Position numbers and translations under genes: made by a program. Below, in pieces: positions 52,380 to 60,979 of a stretch of DNA of 64,000 nucleotides. Source of the DNA: CAYVBN01 sp964538565 (GTDB taxonomy: Bacteria > Pseudomonadota > Alphaproteobacteria > Rhizobiales > Xanthobacteraceae); contig CAZIGW010000089.1 in assembly GCA_964538565.1 (NCBI GenBank), forward strand, positions 17,720 through 81,719, read 5' to 3'. Each line of letters opens with the position of its first letter. The stretch's first letter is position 1. The notes beneath the pieces were generated by a model that saw only the letters and a program-made list of their open reading frames with translations, was not told the DNA's origin and did no database searches.

Positions 52380-53456
52380 TCAGTTGCTGGAGATCGCCTT
52401 GGCGGCCTTGGCGACGACGTCCTTCGGGGTGCGGTAGAGATCGGCGAGAATCGCCTCGATCGTCGCCGCGTTCACCGGGTTCACGTCGAGCTTCATCTTG
52501 TCGGCATCGGCGAGAAAATCCGGATCGCGCATGGTGGCGTCGAACGCGTCGACGAGCGCCTTCCGGCGGTCCTCCGGAATGTCCGGCGGGGCCGCGAACG
52601 GCCGCGCCATCGCCTGGCTGGCGAGGATCAGGTTGAGGATCTGCCGCTGCTCCTGGTTGCGCGCAAGCTCGGTGACCAGCGGGACCGACTGCAGGTCCGG
52701 ATCCTTTTTCAGCGCGGCCTGGATCGGCACATTGATCTTCTTCGACTTGATCCATTCGGCGCGGCGGCTCTTGATGGTGCTCCAGGAGATCCCGCAAAGG
52801 CCGTCGACCTCGCCGCTTTCCATCGCCAGCATGATGTTGCTGGTCCCGGGATATCCGGAGATGAGCTTGATCGGCGCACCGAACACGTTCTTGTAGAGCA
52901 GGGCGAAGATGTCGGGGTCGGAGCCGGCGCCTTCGCCGCCGGCGCTGAAGGGCTTCGCCAGCATGTCGTTCCACGTCTTGATCGGCGACGTGTGCCAGGT
53001 GATGCAGACGCTGACGTCGTTGGTGATGCTGCCGAGCCAGGTGAATTTCGTGCCGTCGAATTGCGCGCCGGTCAGCAGCGGCGCGATCGCCATGCTGCGC
53101 GAGAATGTCCCGATCACCGAGCCGTCGCGCGGGGCCACGTTGTAGAGATAGAGCGCGGCGCGCAGGCTTCCGGCGCCGTCGCGGTTCTGCGGGATGATCG
53201 AGGGTTGGCCGGGAATGTGCTTGCCGAGGTGGCGCGCCAGCGTGCGGGCGAATATGTCGTAGCCGCCGCCGCTGCTGTAGCCGATCACCATCGTGATGCT
53301 GTGGCCGCGATAGAACTCCTCGACGGTCTCGGCGAGCGCGGACGCCGCCAGCAGGAGCGTGGAGGCCATCAGGGCCAGGACGGGGAGGATGAGAAGACTG
53401 ACTCGCGACCTTAGCCCGCCGCGCGGCCGCGGCGGCGTTTCAAGCACCTCTGTCAT
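52380..53456 (-). CDS. Periplasmic carboxylate-binding protein, Bug/TctC-like
   Basis: The 358-residue product has a long N-terminus with a signal peptide (LILPVLALMASTLLLAASALA) and the sub-family of Bug proteins with YRGHSITMVIGYSSGGGYDI, ARHLGKHIPGQPSIIPQNRD and GSLRAALYLYNVAPRDGSVI. This branch is common in Bradyrhizobium and usually stands without TctA/TctB, as here. GGGAGGTGGGC precedes the ATG at 53456. The gene lies 70 bases upstream of the interrupted molybdenum-hydroxylase gene in the same direction, so the two were probably one transcript, and the ligand may have been the substrate of that enzyme. Confidence 0.85.
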   Translation of the reverse strand: MTEVLETPPRPRGGLRSRVSLLILPVLALMASTLLLAASALAETVEEFYRGHSITMVIGYSSGGGYDIFARTLARHLGKHIPGQPSIIPQNRDGAGSLRAALYLYNVAPRDGSVIGTFSRSMAIAPLLTGAQFDGTKFTWLGSITNDVSVCITWHTSPIKTWNDMLAKPFSAGGEGAGSDPDIFALLYKNVFGAPIKLISGYPGTSNIMLAMESGEVDGLCGISWSTIKSRRAEWIKSKKINVPIQAALKKDPDLQSVPLVTELARNQEQRQILNLILASQAMARPFAAPPDIPEDRRKALVDAFDATMRDPDFLADADKMKLDVNPVNAATIEAILADLYRTPKDVVAKAAKAISSN

Positions 53457-53745
53457 GCCCACCTCCCTGGTCCAGCGACCGATTTCCGTCCCTCGCCGCC
53501 GCGTTCGTGATGCGCGATGGACCGAAAGCAAGTCTGCACCGGATCGTTTGCGAGCGCCATGGCCGCAGCGTCAGGGGCCCCGGAAGGCCGCAACGGATGA
53601 AGCAAGACCCGGGCCGGCATTGGCCGCCGTCACGGTGGGGAAAGAACGTCCGAGCAAGTCCGGAAGGGTGAGCCGGGCGTATTGCGGCAGGCGAACGCCG
53701 CCCAGGCGGCACCCGGCCGGTGTCCGCGATCAGGATGGCCCGATC

Positions 53746-54516
53746 TCATTGCGCCGGCTCCATCCCCTTGGCGTGAAGCACGGCGGCGGCCGCCGGCCTG
53801 GTGAAGGTCCGGACCAGGGCCTCCGCGGCATCTCTGTTTGCCGTCGTCGCGCTCAGGCCGGCCGTATAGGTCGTGGTGTTCTGGATGACCGCCGGCAGAG
53901 GGCCGACGAGCGTCACGCCCTTCACCGGGACGATCTCGCTGACCTGATGCAGGCCGAGTTCCGCCTCCCCGCTGAGGATCAGGTCGGCGACATGGCCGCC
54001 CTTCTTGAGCTTCGCCTTCGGACGGATCTGATCGGCGATGCCGAGCCGGTCGAGCAGCTTGTCGATGTAGATCCCGCTCGAGCCGCCGCTCGCCGGGTCG
54101 ATGTAGGCCACCGACTTCGCCGCAAGCAGCGCCCGCTTGAAGGCCTCGACCGTGCTCACATCGGGCTTGGACGCGCCTTCCTTGACCATGACTCCGACGC
54201 CGACCGTGGCGACGTTGGTCGCGGTGCCGGCGGCGATCTTGCCCTTGTCGGTGAGATCCTTGACGACCGCCGGGGTAATCACCGCGAGGTCGAACGTCTC
54301 GCCGCCCTCGATGCGCCGCTTCAGCGCGCCCGCGGTTTCGTTCTCGACCACCACCGTGTGGCCGGTCTCTCGTTCGAAGCCCGGCACCAGGGCGACGACG
54401 ACCTGTCTGAACGCGCCGGCCGTCAGGACCTTGATCTCGGCGGCCTGCGCGGGCGCGAAGGCGCCGAAGCTCAGGATGGCGCCGATCGCGACGGCGCGCC
54501 ACGGATGCGAAATCAT
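53746..54516 (-). CDS. ModA-like periplasmic substrate-binding protein
   Basis: The 256-residue product has a signal peptide (AVAIGAILSFGAFAPAQA-A) and a type II binding-protein fold of the molybdate/tungstate (ModA) kind: EIKVLTAGAFRQVVVALVP, FERETGHTVVVENETAGALK, and a hinge region YIDPASGGSSGIYIDKLL. No modB or modC is near. Many proteins of this look bind other small anions, so molybdate is only one option, although the four molybdenum enzymes in the window make it attractive. GGGAGAG lies upstream of the ATG at 54516. The gene stands alone, divergent from the GAF gene. Confidence 0.8.
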   Translation of the reverse strand: MISHPWRAVAIGAILSFGAFAPAQAAEIKVLTAGAFRQVVVALVPGFERETGHTVVVENETAGALKRRIEGGETFDLAVITPAVVKDLTDKGKIAAGTATNVATVGVGVMVKEGASKPDVSTVEAFKRALLAAKSVAYIDPASGGSSGIYIDKLLDRLGIADQIRPKAKLKKGGHVADLILSGEAELGLHQVSEIVPVKGVTLVGPLPAVIQNTTTYTAGLSATTANRDAAEALVRTFTRPAAAAVLHAKGMEPAQ

Positions 54517-54775
54517 CGAAGTTCTCTCCCAGGTTGCCCGGCGCAATCTACCGTGTCCGGCCGGCGTGCGCAGAAAAAACCGGGCGATGGCGGAGCGCCG
54601 CGAATACCCCGGCCGCGGCCGATACGCATTGCGTCGCCCGGCCAGCCGCCGGAACGGCCGCGCCTGCCGTATTCGTCTCGGTACCGCCATATTCATCCTT
54701 TGCGCTGTTTCGGTGCGATGGTGCTCCCTGTCGGGGCAGTCCCTTCCTGGCCATCGCGGAGGGGATTTTTCGAAC

Positions 54776-55315
54776 GTGCTTCAGCAAATGTCCGTGCGGT
54801 TGCATGCCGAACGCGACCTCGAGGGTGCGGTCTCGCGAATCCTGACGGACGTGGTCGCCTTGCACGGAGCAGAATTCGGCGATGCGCAACTCGCCGTGGA
54901 GGACAATCTCTATCTGGTCGATCAAAGGGGCTTCGACCCGGCGTTCCTGGCGGAGTTCAAGGTCGTGAGTGTTTCGGCGTCGACCGTGTGCGCGCGGGCA
55001 TTCCGTGCCCGCCGCTCCGTGCTCGTCGAGGACGTGAACGAGGACCGTGATTTCGAGCCCTATCGCGCGAGCGCGCGTCACGCCGGATTCCGGGCCGTTC
55101 AATCGACGCCGCTCGTCGGCGCGGACGGGTCCTGCATCGGCGTCGTGTCCACGCACTTCGCCAATCCGCACAGGCCCACGCACATCGAGATGCAGACGCT
55201 GGAGGAATACTCGAGGCTTGCGGCCGATTTTCTGCTGAGACTCGCTCCGGCGGAGCAGTTCGCCTCGATAGTGCGGTCCTTGAACGAGGCGCTGTGCCAG
55301 CGATGCGCACGGTAG
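54776..55315 (+). CDS. GAF-domain protein
   Basis: The 179-residue product is a single GAF domain: VLQQMSVRLHAERDLEGAVS at the start, AELGD-like HGAEFGDAQLAVEDNLYLVDQ, FARRSVLVEDV-like ARRSVLVEDVNEDRDFEPYR, and AVQSTPLVGADGSCIGVVSTHF. GAF domains bind small ligands or nucleotides, and stand-alone ones are often sensors for other signalling proteins. No kinase, cyclase or DNA-binding part is attached. The GTG at 54776 is preferred because GGAGGGG lies about a dozen bases upstream; an ATG at 54788 is the alternative. The gene is alone and faces away from the ModA-like gene. Confidence 0.78.
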   Translation: MLQQMSVRLHAERDLEGAVSRILTDVVALHGAEFGDAQLAVEDNLYLVDQRGFDPAFLAEFKVVSVSASTVCARAFRARRSVLVEDVNEDRDFEPYRASARHAGFRAVQSTPLVGADGSCIGVVSTHFANPHRPTHIEMQTLEEYSRLAADFLLRLAPAEQFASIVRSLNEALCQRCAR

Positions 55316-55489
55316 TGGCCGCCTGCGCATGGGAAAACTGGAGATTGAGAGCGCGACAACCTTTTGCGAGGCGGCCGGGCGCTAGCCACCCGACCGCCTC
55401 TGACCCCTCAGGACGACTCGCGCATCATGGAGGCTGAGTCGTGCATAACAAATCTCGCCGCGCAGGCGGCGGTATCGGCGGCGCCGCGG

Positions 55490-56062
55490 TCAGCGCCTCA
55501 TCCCGCTCGTGGGGGCGCGCGCCCCCGCCCTCGTGGGCGTCTGCAGCGGATATTTCGCACGCACGCTCGGATCCAAGCCGGCGAATTCCTGGTCGGGCAG
55601 ACGTCGCCACACCTCGTCCATTCCAAACAACGGAATGCCGAGATAGCCACGCACCGTGAGTGTCTGGCCGTCGGGGCTCAGCTGCATCATGGCGTGGTAG
55701 ATCGAGCCGTCGCGCGGATCGAGGATGTTCCCGTCCTGGTATGTCAGGCCGTCGCGCTTCATGTCGCGGATCAGCGGCAATCCGAGCAGCGGCATATTCG
55801 CGCGGTCGTCCTGGCACCTGTCGCAGATCGGATTCTTCGGATCCTGCGGACGCGGAAACAGCTTGGCGATGGCGCCTTCGTATACGCCGTCGCGCTCGAC
55901 GAAGATGAACCATCCGACCGGACGCCCATTGTCGCCCGGCTTCTCCCAAAGCCCGACCACGCTCGGCTGCGTCGCGCGCGGTTCGGCCGACCAGCCATGG
56001 GCGATCGGGGCCATGAGGATTGCCGCCGCGATCAGCGTGCGTCGCACCAGTGTCATCGTCAT
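55490..56062 (-). CDS. DUF2147 family secreted protein
   Basis: The 190-residue product has a signal peptide ([19 protein letters not shown]) and the DUF2147 core: [19 protein letters not shown], a cysteine pair ([11 protein letters not shown]), [20 protein letters not shown] and [20 protein letters not shown]. The C-terminal 30 residues are basic and low in complexity. It is longer than the other DUF2147 protein at 2378 and has a different cysteine arrangement, so they are not recent copies. AGGAGG lies ten bases upstream of the ATG at 56062. Function is unknown. Confidence 0.85.
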   Translation of the reverse strand: MTMTLVRRTLIAAAILMAPIAHGWSAEPRATQPSVVGLWEKPGDNGRPVGWFIFVERDGVYEGAIAKLFPRPQDPKNPICDRCQDDRANMPLLGLPLIRDMKRDGLTYQDGNILDPRDGSIYHAMMQLSPDGQTLTVRGYLGIPLFGMDEVWRRLPDQEFAGLDPSVRAKYPLQTPTRAGARAPTSGMRR

Positions 56063-56304
56063 GCCTCGCCTCCTGAACGAGAGGTCAGTATTGTTGTGGT
56101 CGGCCCGCCCGTGCGGTTCGGCGCGCGACGTCGAGCCTGTGGATCACCCCGCGGGCCGGGGGAACACGGGTGATCGGCTCGGCGTTCATTGACTCAGCTG
56201 CTCTTCGTCGCCGGGCTGCCAGGCGGAGTTTCGGACCGGGTCCGTCGACGGTGTCGCCACGGCGTGCCCCAGCGGAGCCCCGGTACCCACGGAGCATTCG
56301 CACG

Positions 56305-57438
56305 ATGTCATTGGGACTTACGCTCGCTTCGCGCAATCTGTTCCAGGATCGGCTTCGCTTCATCGCTACTTTGATCGGCATCGTGTTTTCCGTTGTGCTC
56401 GTCATGGTGCAACTGGGGCTCTATTTCGGCTTCGGGCGCATGGTGACGACAATGATCGATCACGCCCCGGCGGATCTCTGGGTCGTCTCGCATGGCGCGA
56501 AATCGTTCGAGGACCTGTCCCAGGTGGACGACCGCTACCGGTCCCGGCTCAAGGGCATCGAATGGGTGGCGGACGCGGTTCCGGTGGTAATCGGGTTTGC
56601 GGTCTGGCGGACGAAGGACGCCGGAATGACTCCCGTTTTTGTCGTTGGCTCGGATCTGCATGCGGGAGGATTGCGGCCATGGAATGTCATCGAAGGCGCG
56701 GCCGAAACCCTCACGAAACGCGGTTCCGTGGCGGCCGATCGGGCCTATTTTTCCCGCCTCGGGATCTCCGGGCTCGAGTCGGAGGCGGAGATCAACGGCC
56801 AGAACGTGCGCGTGGCGGCCGTCACCGACGGGATCCGTTCCTTCACGACCACGCCCTACATTTTTGCCGATCTCGACGACGCGCGCCGGTTCACGCGCTT
56901 TCCGCGCAACAAGGTCAGTCAGCTGATGGTTCGGCTCAAGCAGGGCGCCGATCGCGATCGGGTCCGCGAGGAGATCCAGTCGAGGCTCACGGACGTCGAT
57001 GTTCTCACTCCGGAGGCCTTCCGCGAACGCAGCCGGTCGTTCTGGCTGTTCGGGACGGGCGCCGGCGCCGCGCTGTTCGCCGGGGCCCTGCTCGGGGTGA
57101 TCGTCGGCACCGTGATCGTCGCGCAGACGCTCTATTCGAGCACCAAGGATCACCTGAGCGAGTTCGCGACCCTGCGGGCGATGGGATCGTCCAAGGGCTA
57201 CGTCTACCGGGTCATCATCCTGCAGGCGCTGCTCAACGCCGTGATCGGGTACTGCGTCGCGGCCGGAATCGGGACGGCCGTCGTCGAATTGACGGCAAGG
57301 AGCGCGCTGCCCATCGTGATTACGTCCCCGCTCCTGATCGCCCTGTTCGTCCTCACGGTCATCATGTGCGTCGTGTCGGCGATCGCGGCCATCATCCGGG
57401 TGATGCGGATCGATCCGGTGATGGTGTTGGCGCGATGA
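56305..57438 (+). CDS. DevC-like ABC exporter permease (MacB/FtsX superfamily)
   Basis: The 377-residue product has the FtsX-type plan: one N-terminal helix (FIATLIGIVFSVVLVMVQLGL), a periplasmic domain of about 200 residues, and three C-terminal helices starting near residue 245. The early ASRNLFQDRLRF and APADLWVVSHGAKSFED resemble DevC, the permease of the cyanobacterial glycolipid exporter DevBCA. The ATG at 56305 is used because it begins at the normal family position. It overlaps the ATPase start (ATGA at 57435). The membrane-fusion partner DevB/HlyD is not adjacent. The later genes of the run (esterase, ligase, acyltransferase) may make or modify the exported molecule. Confidence 0.85.
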   Translation: MSLGLTLASRNLFQDRLRFIATLIGIVFSVVLVMVQLGLYFGFGRMVTTMIDHAPADLWVVSHGAKSFEDLSQVDDRYRSRLKGIEWVADAVPVVIGFAVWRTKDAGMTPVFVVGSDLHAGGLRPWNVIEGAAETLTKRGSVAADRAYFSRLGISGLESEAEINGQNVRVAAVTDGIRSFTTTPYIFADLDDARRFTRFPRNKVSQLMVRLKQGADRDRVREEIQSRLTDVDVLTPEAFRERSRSFWLFGTGAGAALFAGALLGVIVGTVIVAQTLYSSTKDHLSEFATLRAMGSSKGYVYRVIILQALLNAVIGYCVAAGIGTAVVELTARSALPIVITSPLLIALFVLTVIMCVVSAIAAIIRVMRIDPVMVLAR

Positions 57439-58159
57439 AGCGAACGATCATCGAGGCGCGGAATGTCGTCAAGGTGTTCGGCCGGGGGCCGGCGCAGGTC
57501 ACGCGCTCAAGGCGGTGGATCTTGCGCTCTACGGCGGGGAACTCACGGCGCTGATGGGGCCTTCCGGCAGTGGCAAGACCACGCTCCTGTCGATCCTCGG
57601 CTGCATGCTGGCGCCCACGCAGGGAACGGTCCGCGTGTGCGGCATGTCGAGCGAAGGCGCCGACCCGGAACATCTTGCCGCGATCCGGCGCAATCACATC
57701 GGATTCGTGTTCCAGTCGTATCATCTGTTTCCGACCCTGACGGCGGCGGAGAACGTGCAACTGGCTCTCGATGTGCGCGACGAACGCGGGCGCAAGGCAA
57801 GGGCGAGGGCGCGGGAGATGCTCGTCCGGGTCGGGCTCGAGCACAAGGTGAAGGCGTTTCCCCGCGACCTGAGCGGGGGCGAACAGCAACGGGTCGCCAT
57901 CGCCCGGGCGATCGTAGCCGGTCCGTCCGCGATCCTGGCGGACGAGCCGACGTCGGCGCTCGACGGCGCGACCGGCCAGTCGATCATGACCATCCTGTCG
58001 GAGCTCGCGAAGGAGCAAGACCGCGCGGTTCTTGTCGTGACCCACGATACGCGCGTTCTGCCATTCGCGGATCGCGTGCTGCATATCGAGGATGGCACGC
58101 TCGAGCGGGAGCGGGCGCCGCTGGCGATTGCGGCCCGGACGGGCGGTGCATTCGATTAG
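57435..58159 (+). CDS. DevA-like ABC exporter ATPase, frameshifted near the N-terminus
   Basis: The ATG at 57435 (overlapping the permease stop) opens IIEARNVVKVFGRGPAQVT, the correct first strand of this ATPase. The family continuation ALKAVDLALYGGELTALMG then appears one frame back (-1) at 57503. The rest is intact in the second frame: Walker A (GPSGSGKTTLLSIL), LSGGEQQRVAIARAI, Walker B (AILADEPTSALDG) and THDTRVLPF. A single G missing at about 57503 explains it. The alternative is a GTG start at 57515, which would drop the first strand and the A-loop region; an active ATPase would then be doubtful. The site is not a slippery heptamer. The result is mutation or sequence error. Confidence 0.8.
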
Positions 58160-58222
58160 GCCCGTTTTCGGCCGCGGCTGCGCGCCGCGGCGGGTGCGCC
58201 GGCCCCGCCGCTTGCGCCGGAG

Positions 58223-59155
58223 ATGTCGATGAGCGTTCGAGCCGAGTGTGTGCGCCTCGGATTGCGCTGGCTCAAGCGTCGCGGGCGACATGAGTCGGCC
58301 GAGGAATCGCGCCGACGCATCGATCGCATGACGTCGCTGGCGCCGAAGCCTCCGCCCGGAACCCTCACCAGGACCGTTTCGGCCGACGGCGTGCGAGCCG
58401 ACCTCGTCAGCAGGCCGGAGTCCATTCCGGAGCGTCATGTGCTGTTCCTTCATGGCGGGGCCTATCGGGCCGGCGCGCCGAAGGATTATCGGCACTTCAC
58501 CTGGCGCATCGCCGCCGCCATGCGGGCGAACGTGCTCGCGATCGACTATCGGCTGGCCCCGGAGCATCCGTTCCCGGCCGCGCTCGAGGACGCGCTCGCG
58601 GCCTATCGCTGGCTCTGCGGCCGTCGCATCGACGCTCGCAACGTCGTTCTCCTCGGGGATTCGGCAGGCGGGGGTCTGTGCTTCGGCCTGTTCCTGAAAC
58701 TGCGCGACAGCGCGGAGGCGCTTCCTGCCGGCATGGTCGCGCTGTCGCCCTGGACGGATCTGGCGTTGACGGGACCATCGCTGCGCGAGAACGCGCAATC
58801 CGATCCAGTGCTCAACGCGGACGACCTTCCGCGATACGCCGGCGAATATCTCGCCGGCGCCGATCCGCGCCTGCCCTACGCCTCGCCGCTCTATGGCGAC
58901 TTCACCGGATGTCCCGCGACACTCGTTCATGTGGGCAGCGACGAAATTCTGCGCGACGATGCGGTGCGGATCGCCGACCGGCTGAGACGCGCCGGCGGCA
59001 GCGTCGAATTGCGGATTTGGCCACGCATGCCGCACGTGTGGCATCTGTTCGCGGACATTCTGCCGGAGGCGCGTCAGGCGATCTCGGACATCGAACGGTT
59101 TGCCGAGCGTCTGTTTGCGGTCTCGGGTTCGAAGCGTGCCGCCGGCGCCTCGTAG
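58223..59155 (+). CDS. Alpha/beta hydrolase, hormone-sensitive-lipase family esterase
   Basis: The 310-residue product has the oxyanion motif HGGAYRAG (about residue 76), IDYRLAPEHPFPAALEDALA, the nucleophile Ser in LLGDSAGGGLCF (about residue 151), the acid residue in HVGSDEILRDD and the His in MPHVWHLFAD. It would hydrolyse a short-chain or aromatic ester. It follows the exporter ATPase after 63 bases and precedes the ligase, so it may act on the exported or activated compound. No signal peptide is seen, so it is cytoplasmic. Confidence 0.88.
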   Translation: MSMSVRAECVRLGLRWLKRRGRHESAEESRRRIDRMTSLAPKPPPGTLTRTVSADGVRADLVSRPESIPERHVLFLHGGAYRAGAPKDYRHFTWRIAAAMRANVLAIDYRLAPEHPFPAALEDALAAYRWLCGRRIDARNVVLLGDSAGGGLCFGLFLKLRDSAEALPAGMVALSPWTDLALTGPSLRENAQSDPVLNADDLPRYAGEYLAGADPRLPYASPLYGDFTGCPATLVHVGSDEILRDDAVRIADRLRRAGGSVELRIWPRMPHVWHLFADILPEARQAISDIERFAERLFAVSGSKRAAGAS

Positions 59156-59224
59156 GCCGCGGTGGGAACCGAGGACTGCCGGGCGGGTTTAACAGGGCGG
59201 GCGGCCGTCGCAGCGAGGTGGCCG

Positions 59225-60958
59225 ATGACGGACTCTGTCGTGCGGAACGAGGGCTTGGCCCGGGTCGCCAGAATTCCGCCACGGGGGCGGACGCGCGACT
59301 TGGCCTCCCCGCTCGCCGACCCGGTACCTTGGGACAGCCCGGGCGTCCGGGAGATCGGGTTCACCATCCCATACCGCTACAACGCGAGCGAAATCCTGTT
59401 CCGCAATCTGCTCGACGGACGCGGCGACCGTCCGGCGGTCATCGGACCCGGCGGGGCGCGCACGTATGCGCAGCTGTGTGAGGATGCCGGCCGATGGGGC
59501 AACGCCTTCCTGTCGCTCGGAATCGTGCGCGGCGATCGCGTGCTTTTTCTGCTGGACGATTCGCCGACCTATCCGGCCGCATTCTTCGGCGCGGTCCGGG
59601 CCGGACTTGTCCCGCTGCTCATCAACTTTCTCGTCCCGCCGGACCTGCTGCGATTTCTTTTGACGGATTCGAACGCCAAGGCGATCGTCGTGGACGCCGC
59701 GTTCTGTGACCGCATCGGCTTCGATTCGGTTGCCGGAATTGACCTCGCGGCGCTCATCGTCGTGAACGGCGACGCAAGGCCGCGCGTTGCGACGACGATC
59801 CGTCACGCCGACGGCTGGCTGTGGCAGTTCAGCGAGCGCCTGCCGGCGGCCGACACGCACCGCGACGACATGGCGTTCTGGATGTACTCGTCGGGGTCGA
59901 CCGGACGTCCCAAGGGCATCGTCCACCTGCAGCACGACATGCCGTACACCGCCTGCTCGTACGGCCGCCATGTGCTCCGGCTCGCCCCGGACGACATCTG
60001 TTTTTCCGTGCCGAAGATCTTCTTCTCCTACGGCTTCAGCAATTCGATCACGTTTCCGTTCGCCGCGGGCGCCACCGCGCTGCTGATGCCCGGGCATCCC
60101 AATCCGGCGGCCATCTTCGCGCTGATCGAACGGCACCGCCCCACGGTCTTCTTCGGCCTGCCGACGCTCTACACGATCCTGGTTCACGACCCGGGGATCA
60201 GGAACACGGATTTCTCCTCGATCCGGCTGGCGGTCTCGGCTGCCGAGGTCTTGCCCGCCGAAGTCGCCAACGCGTGGAAATCGTGCACCGGCCTCGACGT
60301 CGTCGAGTGCCTCGGATCGACGGAGGTGCAGAACGTCTACCTGTCGAACACGCCCGAGAGGCGAAGACCAGGCGCTACCGGCCTGCGTGTTCCCGGATAC
60401 GAGATCGCGCTCAAGGATCAGAACGGACGCGACGTGCGTGACGGGGAGGAGGGCGTCATGTGGGTGCGTGGCCATTCCAACACGCCGCTCTACTGGAACC
60501 AGCCGGAGCGCACGGCGCATACGATCCGCGACGGCGGCTGGATCTGTACCGGCGATCGCTTCGTTCGCGACCGCGACGGCTTCTACTTCTTCCGCGGGCG
60601 CACCGACGACCTGGTCAGAGTCTCCGGCCAGTGGGTGCGACCCATCGAAGTGCAGATCTGTCTCGCCGAGCATCCGGCGGTGCGCGAATGCGCGGTGCTG
60701 GCGGCGGAGCTGCCGGACCGCCGCACGACATTGAAGGCCTTCGTGGTGCTGCGCGACCCGGCGTCGGTTCCGCCGGTGACGGCGCGCGAGCTGCAAACCT
60801 TCGTCAAGCGCCGGCTGCTTCCCTACAAGTCCCCGCGTATCGTCGAGTTTCTCGACGAGCTTCCCAAGACCGCGACCGGCAAGATCGATCGCCAGGCGCT
60901 GCTCGCGCGCAGCCGGGCGGCGAACGTGCATCAGCCGTCCGCCAGTCCGGCGGAATGA
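59225..60958 (+). CDS. Benzoate-CoA ligase family AMP-forming enzyme
   Basis: The 577-residue product is an ANL-superfamily ligase with the P-loop YSSGSTGRPKGIVH, KIFFSYGFSNSITFP, a benzoate-CoA-ligase style SAAEVLPAEVANAWK, ECLGSTEVQNVYLSN, TGDRFVRDRDGF with the RTDDLVRVSGQWV hinge, and the catalytic Lys in LPKTATGKIDRQAL. These features resemble benzoate- and 4-hydroxybenzoate-CoA ligases more than fatty-acid ligases. The start at 59225 gives an N-terminus of about 50 residues before the first family block (IPYRYNASEILF). It sits between an esterase and a membrane acyltransferase, so an aryl-acid activation for transfer or breakdown is likely. Confidence 0.88.
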   Translation: MTDSVVRNEGLARVARIPPRGRTRDLASPLADPVPWDSPGVREIGFTIPYRYNASEILFRNLLDGRGDRPAVIGPGGARTYAQLCEDAGRWGNAFLSLGIVRGDRVLFLLDDSPTYPAAFFGAVRAGLVPLLINFLVPPDLLRFLLTDSNAKAIVVDAAFCDRIGFDSVAGIDLAALIVVNGDARPRVATTIRHADGWLWQFSERLPAADTHRDDMAFWMYSSGSTGRPKGIVHLQHDMPYTACSYGRHVLRLAPDDICFSVPKIFFSYGFSNSITFPFAAGATALLMPGHPNPAAIFALIERHRPTVFFGLPTLYTILVHDPGIRNTDFSSIRLAVSAAEVLPAEVANAWKSCTGLDVVECLGSTEVQNVYLSNTPERRRPGATGLRVPGYEIALKDQNGRDVRDGEEGVMWVRGHSNTPLYWNQPERTAHTIRDGGWICTGDRFVRDRDGFYFFRGRTDDLVRVSGQWVRPIEVQICLAEHPAVRECAVLAAELPDRRTTLKAFVVLRDPASVPPVTARELQTFVKRRLLPYKSPRIVEFLDELPKTATGKIDRQALLARSRAANVHQPSASPAE

Positions 60959-60979
60959 AATCCGGGGAGGGGGCAACAG

